This document shows, piece by piece, positions 18,401-31,211 of a stretch of 63,458 nt of DNA. Each line of letters begins with the position of its first letter. The first letter of the stretch is position 1. The position numbers and the translations under genes were made by a program. Origin of the DNA: Gammaproteobacteria bacterium (GTDB lineage: Bacteria > Pseudomonadota > Gammaproteobacteria > DSM-16500). Under the pieces are notes generated by a model. It was not told the origin of the DNA. It saw only the letters and a list, made by a program, of their open reading frames with translations, and did not search any database. The stretch lies in NCBI GenBank assembly GCA_021324305.1, contig JAJPJI010000016.1, positions 1 to 63,458 of the forward strand, in the 5' to 3' direction.

Positions 18401-18787
18401 ATGGCAGCACAAACGCTAAAAAAAATAGTACAAAATAAAGCTTACCGGATCGTTTTATTACAACTGGCTGGCGTTGTCATACTGGCTTTTTTAGCTTTGC
18501 TCATGCGAGGGTTAACCAGCGGCCTTTCTGTCCTATTAGGAGGTCTTGCATACGGTTTGCCCAATCTGGTGTTTGTATGGCGTGTCTTTCGTTATGTCGG
18601 CGCGTCGCAAACGACCCAGTTTGTAGCGGCTTTTTTTATCGGCGAAATGCTAAAGCTGGCATTCAGCGCCGTATTATTTATAGTTATTGTGAAATACTTG
18701 CCAGTTAGTTTATTATCCGTGCTCATCGGATTTGCCGGAGCGATTGTTTCGTTCTGGGTTGTTTGTTTTTGCATGTTTTCTCGGTAG
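18401..18787 (+). CDS. atpI: ATP synthase protein I
   Basis: A 128-residue inner-membrane protein with four hydrophobic segments, the first gene of the atp operon. AtpI assists assembly of the c-ring. The family pattern is visible: RIVLLQLAGVVILAFLALL, then SVLLGGLAYGLPNLVFVWR with its conserved Gly-rich loop, then FFIGEMLKLAFSAVLF. In-frame starts exist upstream (18317, 18392), but the extra N-terminal residues do not resemble the family, so 18401 or 18392 is preferred. No good ribosome-binding site is seen for either. The a-subunit gene follows 68 bases later. Confidence 0.85.
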   Translation: MAAQTLKKIVQNKAYRIVLLQLAGVVILAFLALLMRGLTSGLSVLLGGLAYGLPNLVFVWRVFRYVGASQTTQFVAAFFIGEMLKLAFSAVLFIVIVKYLPVSLLSVLIGFAGAIVSFWVVCFCMFSR

Positions 18788-18855
18788 TGTTCTGGTACCG
18801 CCTTTTCCTGGAATCAGGAGAGGAAAGAATGAAGATCAGTTAATGGAGTGGATAG

Positions 18856-19644
<789 letters not shown>

Positions 19645-19660
19645 TGAAAAGTGTTCCCGC

Positions 19661-19684
19661 CTCCCGGGCAAAAATGCCGGGGAG
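19661..19684 (+). other. Intercistronic hairpin atpB-atpE
   Basis: CTCCCGGGCA-AAAA-TGCCGGGGAG forms a 10-bp stem with one mismatch in the 118-base gap between atpB and atpE. It is followed by a U-rich tract (about 19722-19752) and the very strong AGGAGG site before atpE. Such a structure could stabilise the downstream atpE message, whose product is needed in many copies. Confidence 0.5.
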
Positions 19685-19750
19685 CCAGGCAACCGGTGGT
19701 GTTGGGTTTATGGTAATAGGTTTCATATTAATTTTTAATTGTTCATATAG

Positions 19751-20065
<315 letters not shown>

Positions 20066-20080
20066 CGTCGAGGAAAAACG

Positions 20081-20551
20081 ATGGATATCAACGCCACCAT
20101 AATCGGCCAGTTTATCACGTTTGCCATCTTGGTATGGTTCACCATGAAATATGTGTGGCCACCCATTACCAAGACTCTGCATGATCGTGAAAAGAAAATT
20201 GCCGCTGGTTTAGAAGCTGCTGAACGCAGCAAGCGTGAGCTTGAAATGGCGGAGCACAAAGCATTTTCCATTATTCGCGAAGCCAAGCAGCAAGCCTCAC
20301 ATATCATTGAGCAGGCAAATTTGCACTCTGCACAGCTTGTGGAAGAAGCTAAAAACCAGGCTAAAACAGAGGGCCAGCGTATTGTTGATCTGGCCCAGGG
20401 CGAGATTGATCGTGAAGTAGCGCAAGCGAAAGAAGCGTTGAAAGCACAATTGGCAACGCTTGCCATTGCTGGCGCAGAAAAGATCATTCAACGCAAACTC
20501 GACCCAACCGTACATAATGATTTATTGAACGAATTAGCAGCTGAGATTTAA
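20081..20551 (+). CDS. atpF: F0F1 ATP synthase subunit b
   Basis: The peripheral stalk subunit, 156 residues: one N-terminal membrane helix (IIGQFITFAILVWFTMKYVW) and a long charged helical dimerisation region (EAAERSKRELEMAEHKAF and onward). It matches the gammaproteobacterial b-subunit length. AGGAAAAACG precedes the ATG, 16 bases after atpE. Confidence 0.95.
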   Translation: MDINATIIGQFITFAILVWFTMKYVWPPITKTLHDREKKIAAGLEAAERSKRELEMAEHKAFSIIREAKQQASHIIEQANLHSAQLVEEAKNQAKTEGQRIVDLAQGEIDREVAQAKEALKAQLATLAIAGAEKIIQRKLDPTVHNDLLNELAAEI

Positions 20552-20567
20552 CAGTAGGATGTAAACT

Positions 20568-21104
20568 ATGGCAAATTTATCGAGCATTGCAAGACCTTAT
20601 GCTCTCGCGGCATTTGAATACGCGCGCGATAAACAGCAATTGCCTGAGTGGAAAGCATTTCTGGAATCAGCTTCATGCGCTGCACGCCAGCCCACAGTAA
20701 TCAGGCTGTTGGATAATCCTGAACTGCCCTCAGCAAAAGCGTTCGATTTATTTCATGAAGTACTGGCATCGCAGCTTGATACTGAACGGAAAAACTTTCT
20801 GCGTTTGCTGTCTCAGCACAAACGTTTTAACGTGCTTCCGGAAATTTCTGATGCATTTAACGCTTTATATGCCGCACTGGAAAAAACCAGCAAGGTACGC
20901 GTTATTACCGCAGTCGAAGCAGAAGAAACATTCCGGCAAAAACTCGCTCATGTCCTGGCAAAACGAACTCAGCGTGATGTCATGCTGCACTGTGAGGTTG
21001 ATCCTGCAATTATCGGCGGAGCAATCATTCACATTGGCGACAGAGTTATCGATGGCTCCGTGCGCGGAAAATTAAATCGCTTACTCGAGAGTCTAACAGA
21101 CTAA
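20568..21104 (+). CDS. atpH: F0F1 ATP synthase subunit delta
   Basis: Connects the peripheral stalk to the alpha3beta3 head; 178 residues. The N-terminal [14 protein letters not shown] and the C-terminal [20 protein letters not shown] followed by LNRLLESL are the family signatures. AGGATGTAAACT precedes the ATG. The middle has the expected helical bundle pattern ([18 protein letters not shown]). Confidence 0.95.
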   Translation: MANLSSIARPYALAAFEYARDKQQLPEWKAFLESASCAARQPTVIRLLDNPELPSAKAFDLFHEVLASQLDTERKNFLRLLSQHKRFNVLPEISDAFNALYAALEKTSKVRVITAVEAEETFRQKLAHVLAKRTQRDVMLHCEVDPAIIGGAIIHIGDRVIDGSVRGKLNRLLESLTD

Positions 21105-21115
21105 AAAGGTGTACT

Positions 21116-22669
21116 ATGCAAGTCAAGCAACTAAGCCCAACAGAAATCAGTGAACTCATTAAACAGCGGATCGAGCATTTTGATCTGAAACCGGAAATTC
21201 GTACAGAAGGTACGATTGTCAGCGTCAAGGACGGTGTTGTCCGTCTTTACGGTCTTGCCGATGTCATGCAAGGTGAAATGATCGAATTTGCTGAGCATAC
21301 ATATGGTCTTGCACTCAACCTGGAACGTGACTCAGTTGGTGCGGTCGTATTGGGTCGATCCGATCACTTGTCCGAAGGACAGACAGCAAAATGTACTGGC
21401 AGAATTCTGGAAGTTCCGGTAGGCGAAGCATTGCTCGGCCGTGTAGTCGATGCCCTGGGTAATCCAATTGACGGCAAAGGCGCCATTCAGGCAGAAAAGT
21501 TTTCTCCGATTGAAAAAGTTGCTCCCGGTGTCATTGCCCGTCAGCCCGTATCACAACCAATGCAGACAGGTGTAAAGGCGATTGACGCCATGGTGCCAAT
21601 CGGTCGCGGACAACGTGAATTAATCATTGGTGACCGTCAAACAGGTAAGACCGCTATTGCTATCGATGCCATCATTAACCAGCGTGATACTGGCGTGAAA
21701 TGTATCTATGTTGCTATCGGTCAAAAGGCCTCCTCCGTCGCGGCTGTCGTACGCAAACTTGAAGAACATAATGCACTGAAACATACGATCGTGGTTGTTG
21801 CAACAGCTTCTGATCCGGCCGCAATGCAATATATTGCTCCTTATGCGGGTTGTGCGATGGGCGAATATTTCCGTGACAAGGGTGAAGACGCACTTATTAT
21901 TTATGATGACCTTACCAAACAGGCATGGGCATATCGTCAAATCTCCTTGCTGCTGCGTCGTCCACCAGGCCGTGAAGCTTATCCTGGCGATATTTTCTAT
22001 CTGCATTCCCGCTTGCTGGAACGCGCTTCCCGTGTCAATGCCGAGTACATCGAGAAATTGACTGATGGCAAAGTGAAAGGCAAAACCGGTTCACTCACTG
22101 CATTGCCAGTGATCGAAACACAGGCTGGAGACGTATCAGCATTCGTTCCAACCAACGTTATTTCGATTACAGACGGCCAGATCTTTTTGGAAACCGACCT
22201 GTTCAACTCCGGTATTCGTCCCGCTATCAACGCAGGTCTGTCGGTGTCTCGAGTAGGCGGTGCCGCGCAAACAAAAATCATGAAAAAACTAGCGGGTGGT
22301 ATTCGTATCGGTCAGGCGCAATATCGTGAACTTGCTGCGTTTTCCCAATTCATGTCAGATCTGGACGAAGCAACCCGCAAACAGCTGGAACGCGGTCAGC
22401 GCATCACTGAAGTGATGAAGCAAAAGCAATATATGCCAATGTCCGTTGCCGAGATGGCGACTGTTCTGTTCGCTGCCGATCAAGGCTATCTGGACGATGT
22501 GCCAGTCAACCGTATCGCAATTTTCGAACAGGAGCTGATTAGCTATCTGCATGCCAACTATGGCGAATTCGTTGAACGCATCAATAAAACCGGCGAATAC
22601 AATGACGAAGTGGCGCAGAAACTGCGTACCATACTCGAATCATTCAAAGCCAATCAGTCATGGGACTAA
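21116..22669 (+). CDS. atpA: F0F1 ATP synthase subunit alpha
   Basis: The 517-residue non-catalytic nucleotide-binding subunit of F1. Walker A is GDRQTGKTA (172-180). The Walker B region is [12 protein letters not shown] and the arginine-finger/signature stretch is [14 protein letters not shown]. The beta-barrel N-terminal domain and C-terminal helical region are intact. Length is standard. Confidence 0.98.
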   Translation: MQVKQLSPTEISELIKQRIEHFDLKPEIRTEGTIVSVKDGVVRLYGLADVMQGEMIEFAEHTYGLALNLERDSVGAVVLGRSDHLSEGQTAKCTGRILEVPVGEALLGRVVDALGNPIDGKGAIQAEKFSPIEKVAPGVIARQPVSQPMQTGVKAIDAMVPIGRGQRELIIGDRQTGKTAIAIDAIINQRDTGVKCIYVAIGQKASSVAAVVRKLEEHNALKHTIVVVATASDPAAMQYIAPYAGCAMGEYFRDKGEDALIIYDDLTKQAWAYRQISLLLRRPPGREAYPGDIFYLHSRLLERASRVNAEYIEKLTDGKVKGKTGSLTALPVIETQAGDVSAFVPTNVISITDGQIFLETDLFNSGIRPAINAGLSVSRVGGAAQTKIMKKLAGGIRIGQAQYRELAAFSQFMSDLDEATRKQLERGQRITEVMKQKQYMPMSVAEMATVLFAADQGYLDDVPVNRIAIFEQELISYLHANYGEFVERINKTGEYNDEVAQKLRTILESFKANQSWD

Positions 22670-22681
22670 GGGGAAAGTAAC

Positions 22682-25378
<2,697 letters not shown>

Positions 25379-25426
25379 CCATTTTTCTGAGAGATCATAA
25401 CAATGATTACAAAAGGAGTTGGGGCC

Positions 25427-26533
25427 ATGGTCGATGCAGTCAGTGATCGTCCAAGTAATCCGAAGCGTGTTGCGCATCCTCATGTTCGTTATACTGTTGC
25501 GGACAGCCTGATGCGTTATGCGGAATTTCTTGGCTACGGCGATATTCATACCAAAATAGATGAAAAAACCGGCCTCAAAGCCATTGTTGCCATTCATAAC
25601 CTGAAACGCGGCCCTGCCATCGGCGGCTGTCGAATGGTTACCTATCAGACTATCGACAAGGCAATGGAAGACGCACTCCGTCTTGGCTACATGATGAGTT
25701 ACAAGGCAGCCATCAACAATTTGCCTCACGGTGGAGCGAAAGCAGTTATTATCAAGCCTAAAGTTATCAAAGACCGCGAAGCTCTTTTTGAGAAGTTTGG
25801 TGAATTTGTAAATGAGCTGGGCGGCCGGTACATAACTGCTGTTGACAGTGGTACCAGTCCCGCTGAAATGGACATTATTGCAAGACGCACCCCGTATGTC
25901 ACATGCACCAGTAAATCAGGCGCGGACAGTGACCCATCGCCGCTGACAGCCATTGGTGTGCGCCGTGCCATCGAGGCTGCTGTTAAATTCAAGCTGGGCA
26001 GGGATTCACTTGAAGGTGTTCATATTGCGATCCAGGGTGCTGGTCACGTAGGTTACTGCCTCGCCAAGGAAGTACATGCTCTCGGAGCAACCATCACTAT
26101 TTCAGATATCAATCTCAAATCCATACAACGCTGCGTTGATGAATTTGGCGCCAAGGTATGTCATCCGGATGAAATTTATGGCATTGAAGCAGATGTATTT
26201 GCCCCCTGCGCGCTGGGTGCAGTATTAAATCTGAATACAATCAAACAATTAAAAGTCGCTATCGTAGCAGGCTCTGCCAATAATCAATTGTCTCATTCTC
26301 ATTATGGTGCGTTAATGCATGAACGCGGAATTCTTTACGCGCCGGATTTTCTTATCAATGCTGGCGGACTGATTCATGTAGCGGTGCTTTATGATCATGG
26401 GGATTTGAATAAATCCATGGAACAAATCAATAATATCTACCATACCGTATATGATATTTATGAACGTTCTGCGCATGAAAACCGTGCAACCAATGAAATA
26501 GCTGAAAAAATTGCCCGCGACAGATTGCGATAA
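25427..26533 (+). CDS. Leucine dehydrogenase-type amino-acid dehydrogenase
   Basis: A 368-residue Glu/Leu/Phe/Val dehydrogenase that deaminates branched-chain amino acids with NAD. Evidence: GLKAIVAIHNLKRGPAIGGCRM, catalytic lysine region LGYMMSYKAAINNLPHGGAKAV, and Rossmann motif IQGAGHVGYCLA. These are closest to leucine dehydrogenases. The ATG at 25427 is preferred to the ATG at 25403 because AAAGGAG lies directly upstream. It starts 48 bases after atpC with no terminator between, so it is probably transcribed with the atp operon, which would link amino-acid catabolism to energy supply. A hairpin repeat follows its stop. Confidence 0.88.
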   Translation: MVDAVSDRPSNPKRVAHPHVRYTVADSLMRYAEFLGYGDIHTKIDEKTGLKAIVAIHNLKRGPAIGGCRMVTYQTIDKAMEDALRLGYMMSYKAAINNLPHGGAKAVIIKPKVIKDREALFEKFGEFVNELGGRYITAVDSGTSPAEMDIIARRTPYVTCTSKSGADSDPSPLTAIGVRRAIEAAVKFKLGRDSLEGVHIAIQGAGHVGYCLAKEVHALGATITISDINLKSIQRCVDEFGAKVCHPDEIYGIEADVFAPCALGAVLNLNTIKQLKVAIVAGSANNQLSHSHYGALMHERGILYAPDFLINAGGLIHVAVLYDHGDLNKSMEQINNIYHTVYDIYERSAHENRATNEIAEKIARDRLR

Positions 26534-26540
26534 CTATTGC

Positions 26541-26570
26541 TGATCATGTCGGCGCAAGCCGGCATGATCA
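26541..26570. repeat. REP-like hairpin, family B, copy 2
   Basis: TGATCATGTCGGC-GCAA-GCCGGCATGATCA, a 13-bp stem with one G-U pair and the same GCAA loop as copy 1 at 12385. It lies 7 bases after the leucine-dehydrogenase stop and may close the atp/leucine-dehydrogenase transcript. No T-run follows. Confidence 0.65.
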
Positions 26571-26699
26571 TGCCCCACGGCACCAAATTGACATAATAAT
26601 ATAAGTCATCACGTTAATTACCAAATCGAATAACACTTGGAAAGTACGTTCCTCAAATGGGATAATGTTTGTATGTTATTCTCTCTATTGAGGCCCATA

Positions 26700-27305
26700 A
26701 TGCGTACACATGTCATGGCAATTTTCAAATCCTGTATCCTGCTTATATTTGCCCTTGTTACCGCTGCTTTCATGAATTCCGCTTTTGCAGATTTTAGCGA
26801 CAAGGACTACAAAACGATTTCCAATATCGTTTCGCAATTCTCACCGGCAAAAAATTCGCAGCTCATTATTGATAGAATCAAGGCACTCTCGCCGCAGGTT
26901 ACAAAAATACCTTTCCCGGCCAATGACAACTCCCTGAAGTACTTGACCAATTACTCATTCGATGCCATTAAAAACCCTGATTTCAAGCGTGAATATAATA
27001 AAGCGCTCGCCGGATTGCCGAAAAAAGTCCATCATGAAAATAACTGGATGAATGGACTGAAAACAATTGTTGCCGCTCCAGACGATTATTATTCGACACC
27101 TGTCGGTAAGCTGGTCAGCCTCTTTGCGTGCCGGCCGCATGATTGCCCAACTCAAATCAATATGCTGTATGATCCCAAGGCAAAACAGCTATGGGGCTTT
27201 TTACACACGGACGACCAAAAATCGTATTTGTTTGGCAACCCTTCTGATGATCAGCTGGCCATACTTTTCATCGTGATTGGAGAACATATTTCAATATTTG
27301 AATAA
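26700..27305 (+). CDS. Ivy-like inhibitor of C-type (vertebrate) lysozyme
   Basis: A 201-residue exported protein. The start at 26700 is chosen because a signal peptide follows directly (hydrophobic core ILLIFALVTAAFMNSAFA, cleavage before DFSDK). The C-terminal half matches the Ivy family: the disulfide-closed inhibitory loop ACRPHDC (C144-C149), in which the Ivy loop CKPHDC inserts into the lysozyme active site, followed by beta strands INMLYDPKAKQLWGFLHTDD. Ivy proteins are periplasmic and block host lysozyme. The N-terminal region (about 80 residues) is longer than in E. coli Ivy. The next gene, ychJ, starts 6 bases after its stop. Confidence 0.72.
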   Translation: MRTHVMAIFKSCILLIFALVTAAFMNSAFADFSDKDYKTISNIVSQFSPAKNSQLIIDRIKALSPQVTKIPFPANDNSLKYLTNYSFDAIKNPDFKREYNKALAGLPKKVHHENNWMNGLKTIVAAPDDYYSTPVGKLVSLFACRPHDCPTQINMLYDPKAKQLWGFLHTDDQKSYLFGNPSDDQLAILFIVIGEHISIFE

Positions 27306-27311
27306 AACATT

Positions 27312-27791
27312 ATGTATCTTTGCCCTTGCGGTTCCCAAAACGTCTACAGCGCATGCTGTGGACGTTTTATTGAAAACTTTCAGCATCCCTCGTCACCTGA
27401 AGAGTTAATGCGTTCGCGTTATACCGCTTACACGCTTGGAAATATCGATTACATAGCAAGAACCATGAAGCCGCCGGCATCGAATGACTTTGATCCGGAT
27501 TCAGCCCGAGAATGGGCACAACAGGCAACCTGGATCAAGCTGGATGTCCTGAACACTTCCTTGAACAATACAAAAGGCATCGTCGAATTTCAGGCACATT
27601 ATTCACTTGGCGACAAAATTTATGTTCTGCACGAGGTCAGTGAATTTCATTTGCTTGACGGCTTGTGGTATTACGTGGATGGCAAAATACCTGCTGCCGG
27701 TAATTTATCGTCGCTAGCCAAACGCACAGGCCGTAATAATCCCTGCCTATGCGGCAGCGGCAAGAAATTTAAAAAATGCTGCGGACGATAA
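27312..27791 (+). CDS. ychJ: YchJ-family protein with N- and C-terminal SEC-C motifs
   Basis: A 159-residue protein with a zinc-binding SEC-C motif at each end (CPCGSQNVYSACCGR at 4-18 and PCLCGSGKKFKKCCGR at the C-terminus) around an NTF2-like YchJ middle domain (RSRYTAYTLGNIDYIARTM). Length and architecture fit the UPF0225/YchJ family. Function is not established. Its start is 6 bases after the Ivy-like gene, suggesting one transcript. Confidence 0.9.
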   Translation: MYLCPCGSQNVYSACCGRFIENFQHPSSPEELMRSRYTAYTLGNIDYIARTMKPPASNDFDPDSAREWAQQATWIKLDVLNTSLNNTKGIVEFQAHYSLGDKIYVLHEVSEFHLLDGLWYYVDGKIPAAGNLSSLAKRTGRNNPCLCGSGKKFKKCCGR

Positions 27792-27824
27792 TATAATTTT
27801 GATTTCATAAAGGAGAGACTTTCA

Positions 27825-28346
27825 ATGCGTAAAATAAACTGCATACTGTCAGGATTGCTAAGTATCTTGATACCGTCTGCTTATGCTGACACCTTTTCTC
27901 TCCATTCAAATTCTTTTACAAGCCTCCATCCACTTGCTCCGGTTTACACATGTGATGGGACGAATATTTCTCCGGAACTTGACTGGAAAAACGCTCCGGA
28001 TGGCACAAAATCCTTTGCGCTGATACTCTCCGATCCTGATGCACCCAGCGGAACATTCTATCACTGGGTAGTTTATAACATCGGAAAGAATGTCACCGCC
28101 TTACCAGAAAATGTTTCAGCCAATGCAAATGATGTGAAAACCGGCGCCAATAGCTGGGGAAGAAAAAAATATAGCGGCCCTTGTCCGCCTCAAGGCCAGA
28201 CACATCATTATATTTTTACCCTGTATGCGCTTGATACATCAATGGTTCTGCCGCCTGATACTGATGCGCAAACCTTGTTAAAAGCCATGCAGCAGCATAA
28301 TCATATTCTGGCAACCGCAGAATTAAGAACGGTTTATGGGCATTAA
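27825..28346 (+). CDS. Periplasmic PEBP (YbhB/YbcL) family protein
   Basis: A 173-residue phosphatidylethanolamine-binding-protein-like protein with a signal peptide (ILSGLLSILIPSAYA, cut before DTFSL). Family motifs: APVYTCDGTNISPEL, LILSDPDAPSGTFYHWVVYNI and the SGPCPPQGQTHHY loop that lines the anion-binding pocket. AAAGGAG precedes the ATG. Its end overlaps psuK by 11 bases. The biological ligand in bacteria is unknown. Confidence 0.87.
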   Translation: MRKINCILSGLLSILIPSAYADTFSLHSNSFTSLHPLAPVYTCDGTNISPELDWKNAPDGTKSFALILSDPDAPSGTFYHWVVYNIGKNVTALPENVSANANDVKTGANSWGRKKYSGPCPPQGQTHHYIFTLYALDTSMVLPPDTDAQTLLKAMQQHNHILATAELRTVYGH

Positions 28347-29298
28347 AAAGATATTCTGTGTTGGCGGGGCAAACATCGATCATAAATTCAGGGCGCTTGA
28401 AGCCATTGAATCCGGCACTTCTAACCCGGTTTCAGAGATCCGATCTTTTGGCGGTGTCGCACGGAATGTGGCTGAAAATTTGGCGGCCTGGACCTCAGGT
28501 GTGTATTTGCGCAGTGTTGTTGGGGACGATAGTGATGGACGCCATTTGCTTTCTCATCTGGAACAGTCCGGAGTCAATATTGATGGCTGTCTCAAATTAA
28601 AAAATCATTCCACTTCTCACTATTATGCCGTTCTCGATAGCGATGGCGAATTACATACTGCTTATGCTGCCATGGAAATTTATAATCATGTGCCAGTTAA
28701 TTTATTCGTGGATCAATATTGTGACTGGCCGCAGGAGAGCATTGTTTTTATTGACACCAATCTTCCTGAAGAAATCATTGAATTCATTATTAAACAAATA
28801 CCTGCAAAAAAAATTCAGGTGTGTATTGATCCAGTCTCTGTAGCCAAGGCAAAAAGAATCCCTGCTGTGTTAAAGGATGTGTTTCTGATTAAACCCAACC
28901 AGTCTGAGGCAGGTGCCCTGACAGGGTTGAAAATTGAAACTGTCTCTGATTGCATTCAGGCAGGACGTGTATTATTGGACAGAGGGGCCATAAACGTCGT
29001 TATCAGCATGGGCAGCCAGGGATATGTGATTGTCAATCAGGACCAGGAAACACACTTCCCAGCATATTCAGCCGATAGAATAGTGGATGTAAATGGGTCA
29101 GGAGATGTATTTCTTGCAGGAATTTTATTCGGTCTTCAGCAAAAATACACTATAATCCATGCTTGTGAAATTGGCACCGCAGCTGCAGTCCTGACACTGC
29201 AGTCAGACAAGACAGTAGCGTCCGACATCGGAATCTCACGTTTGCACGCATACATGCGGACTTGCAAAAGACCAAATATGTCAGAAATCCAGTTATGA
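28336..29298 (+). CDS. psuK: Pseudouridine kinase (PfkB family)
   Basis: A 320-residue sugar kinase of the PfkB/ribokinase family. GGANIDHKF opens the N-terminal sheet, SFGGVARNVAENLA is the substrate loop, and VDVNGSGDVFLAGI holds the catalytic aspartate in the family signature GSGD. The phosphate acceptor is inferred from the next gene, psuG: PsuK phosphorylates pseudouridine and PsuG breaks it into uracil and ribose 5-phosphate. It overlaps the PEBP gene by 11 bases. Confidence 0.85.
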   Translation: MGIKKIFCVGGANIDHKFRALEAIESGTSNPVSEIRSFGGVARNVAENLAAWTSGVYLRSVVGDDSDGRHLLSHLEQSGVNIDGCLKLKNHSTSHYYAVLDSDGELHTAYAAMEIYNHVPVNLFVDQYCDWPQESIVFIDTNLPEEIIEFIIKQIPAKKIQVCIDPVSVAKAKRIPAVLKDVFLIKPNQSEAGALTGLKIETVSDCIQAGRVLLDRGAINVVISMGSQGYVIVNQDQETHFPAYSADRIVDVNGSGDVFLAGILFGLQQKYTIIHACEIGTAAAVLTLQSDKTVASDIGISRLHAYMRTCKRPNMSEIQL

Positions 29299-29311
29299 AG
29301 CGGAAAATTAT

Positions 29312-30217
29312 ATGCAACAATATTTTGAGTATTCACAAGAGGTCAAACAAGCCCTGCAGGAAAGAAAACCTGTATTAGCCCTGGAATCCACCCTCATCAC
29401 GCATGGACTGCCATTCCCCAAAAATATTGAAACTGCCATGGCAGTTGAAAAAATTGCCAGAGAAAACAATGTCACACCGGCAACCATTGCCATCATGCAG
29501 GGTAAAATCAGAATCGGCCTATCCAGTGACGAACTTGAAACATTGGTTCAAGACCAGCATGCTGCCAAGGCGAGCGTACGCGATATCCCATACCTGTTGA
29601 GTCAAAAACTGAATGCCGGTACCACTGTTGCGTCTACCTTGTTTTGTGCTGATTTTGCAGGAATCAAAGTATTTGCGACCGGAGGCATAGGCGGTGTGCA
29701 TCGCGGAGACGATCAGGATATTTCCGCGGATTTAATCATGCTGTCAAAAACGCCTATCGCCGTGGTTTGCGCAGGCGCGAAAGCCATTCTTGACTTGCCA
29801 AAGACTCTGGAATTCCTCGAAACCTACAGCATACCTGTTGTAGGTTATCGCACAGACACGCTGCCCGCGTTCTATTCTTCTGAAACAGAATATCAGTTAC
29901 CAGCCCGCGTTGATGATCTCACTTCGCTTGTTAATTTACTCAAAATCCACTGGCAGTTAGGAATGCCATCTGGCGTATTGATCGCGAATCCCATTCCATC
30001 TTCAGATGAAATTCCAGCTGACATCATCGAGCCGGCAATCAGCAATGCATTAAAGCAGGCTGAAAAAAAACGCATACGCGGCAAAGCCATCACCCCGTTT
30101 TTATTGAGTGAAGTGGCCCATGTTACGCAAGGAAAAAGTCTGCTGGCCAACATAACCCTGATTAAAAACAATGTACGTCTCGGCGCAATGATCGCGCAAA
30201 AAATTAGCGCCTTATAA
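29312..30217 (+). CDS. psuG: Pseudouridine-5'-phosphate glycosidase
   Basis: A 301-residue PsuG, which reversibly cleaves pseudouridine 5'-phosphate. Motifs: ALESTLITHGLPFPKN, NVTPATIAIMQGKIRIGL, the FATGGIGGVHRG phosphate region and VVCAGAKAILDLPKTLE. Starts 13 bases after psuK. The pair salvages pseudouridine released by RNA turnover. Confidence 0.92.
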   Translation: MQQYFEYSQEVKQALQERKPVLALESTLITHGLPFPKNIETAMAVEKIARENNVTPATIAIMQGKIRIGLSSDELETLVQDQHAAKASVRDIPYLLSQKLNAGTTVASTLFCADFAGIKVFATGGIGGVHRGDDQDISADLIMLSKTPIAVVCAGAKAILDLPKTLEFLETYSIPVVGYRTDTLPAFYSSETEYQLPARVDDLTSLVNLLKIHWQLGMPSGVLIANPIPSSDEIPADIIEPAISNALKQAEKKRIRGKAITPFLLSEVAHVTQGKSLLANITLIKNNVRLGAMIAQKISAL

Positions 30218-30255
30218 CGGTATGCTTTGAAAATCATTATTGAGAGGTCCGATTT

Positions 30256-31146
30256 ATGCTAGACACACAAAATGCTGCTGCTTCGACATTATCAGACGGC
30301 ATCATTCTGACAGCAGCCCAAAAACAGGATTTTCTGCGCAACGGGTTTTTGGTGATCAGGGATTTTGTTTCCGCGGACATTTGTGGTCTTTTGATGCATC
30401 AAGCACATAATCTGATCGAAAAATTCGAACCATCCGAAGAGTTAAAAACCATTTTTTCTGCGAAAGATCAGCGGCATGCAAAAAACCGTTACTTTCTGGA
30501 TTCAGGTGGCAAAATACATTTCTTTTTTGAAGAGGGCGCTCTCGATTCACAAGGCCGCTTAATCAAGGAAAAGGCGTTGAGCATTAATAAAATTGGCCAT
30601 GCGCTGCACGATCTTGATCCCGTTTTTAACTGTTTTAGCCGGTCGCATAAAATAGCCAGTCTTGTGCACGATCTGGGTATAAATGATCCGCTATTATTAC
30701 AATCCATGTATATTTGCAAACAGCCATTCATAGGTGATGAAGTGACCTGTCATCAGGACAGTACTTACCTGTTCGTTAAAGACAAACCCGTGACCGGCTT
30801 ATGGTTTGCCCTGGAAGATGCGACTCTGGAAAATGGTTGTCTCTGGGCGATTCCGGGCGGTCACCAGACCAGGCTCAAAAGCCGTTCCATCCGCGATAAA
30901 AATGACATTGTTACCACAGAGATTTATGATCACACACCCTGGGAACTGGAAAAAATGATTCCATTAGAGGTACCCAGAGGAAGCGTCATTGTGCTGCATG
31001 GTTTGCTTCCACACATGAGCAAACAAAATATTTCACCACGCTCCAGACATGCCTATACCTTGCATATTATTTCAGGCCGTCATGAATATCCTGATGATAA
31101 CTGGCTGCAGAAATCCAATGAACGGCCATGGAGAGGATTTTTATAA
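30256..31146 (+). CDS. Phytanoyl-CoA dioxygenase (PhyH) family Fe(II)/2-oxoglutarate oxygenase
   Basis: A 296-residue double-stranded beta-helix oxygenase. The iron-binding triad is visible: H166 and D168 in TCHQDST and distal His in GLLPHMSKQ (H253). A conserved arginine for 2-oxoglutarate lies in SPRSRHAY. The closest relatives by pattern are the PHYHD1-type proteins common in eukaryotes and proteobacteria. GAGAGG precedes the start. The substrate is unknown; phytanoyl-CoA activity should not be assumed. Confidence 0.82.
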   Translation: MLDTQNAAASTLSDGIILTAAQKQDFLRNGFLVIRDFVSADICGLLMHQAHNLIEKFEPSEELKTIFSAKDQRHAKNRYFLDSGGKIHFFFEEGALDSQGRLIKEKALSINKIGHALHDLDPVFNCFSRSHKIASLVHDLGINDPLLLQSMYICKQPFIGDEVTCHQDSTYLFVKDKPVTGLWFALEDATLENGCLWAIPGGHQTRLKSRSIRDKNDIVTTEIYDHTPWELEKMIPLEVPRGSVIVLHGLLPHMSKQNISPRSRHAYTLHIISGRHEYPDDNWLQKSNERPWRGFL

Positions 31147-31211
31147 CTCTATCCCGATAAAGTCTGCACGGATAAATCTGATATACTAATTAATTCATAG
31201 GAATTGGATTA

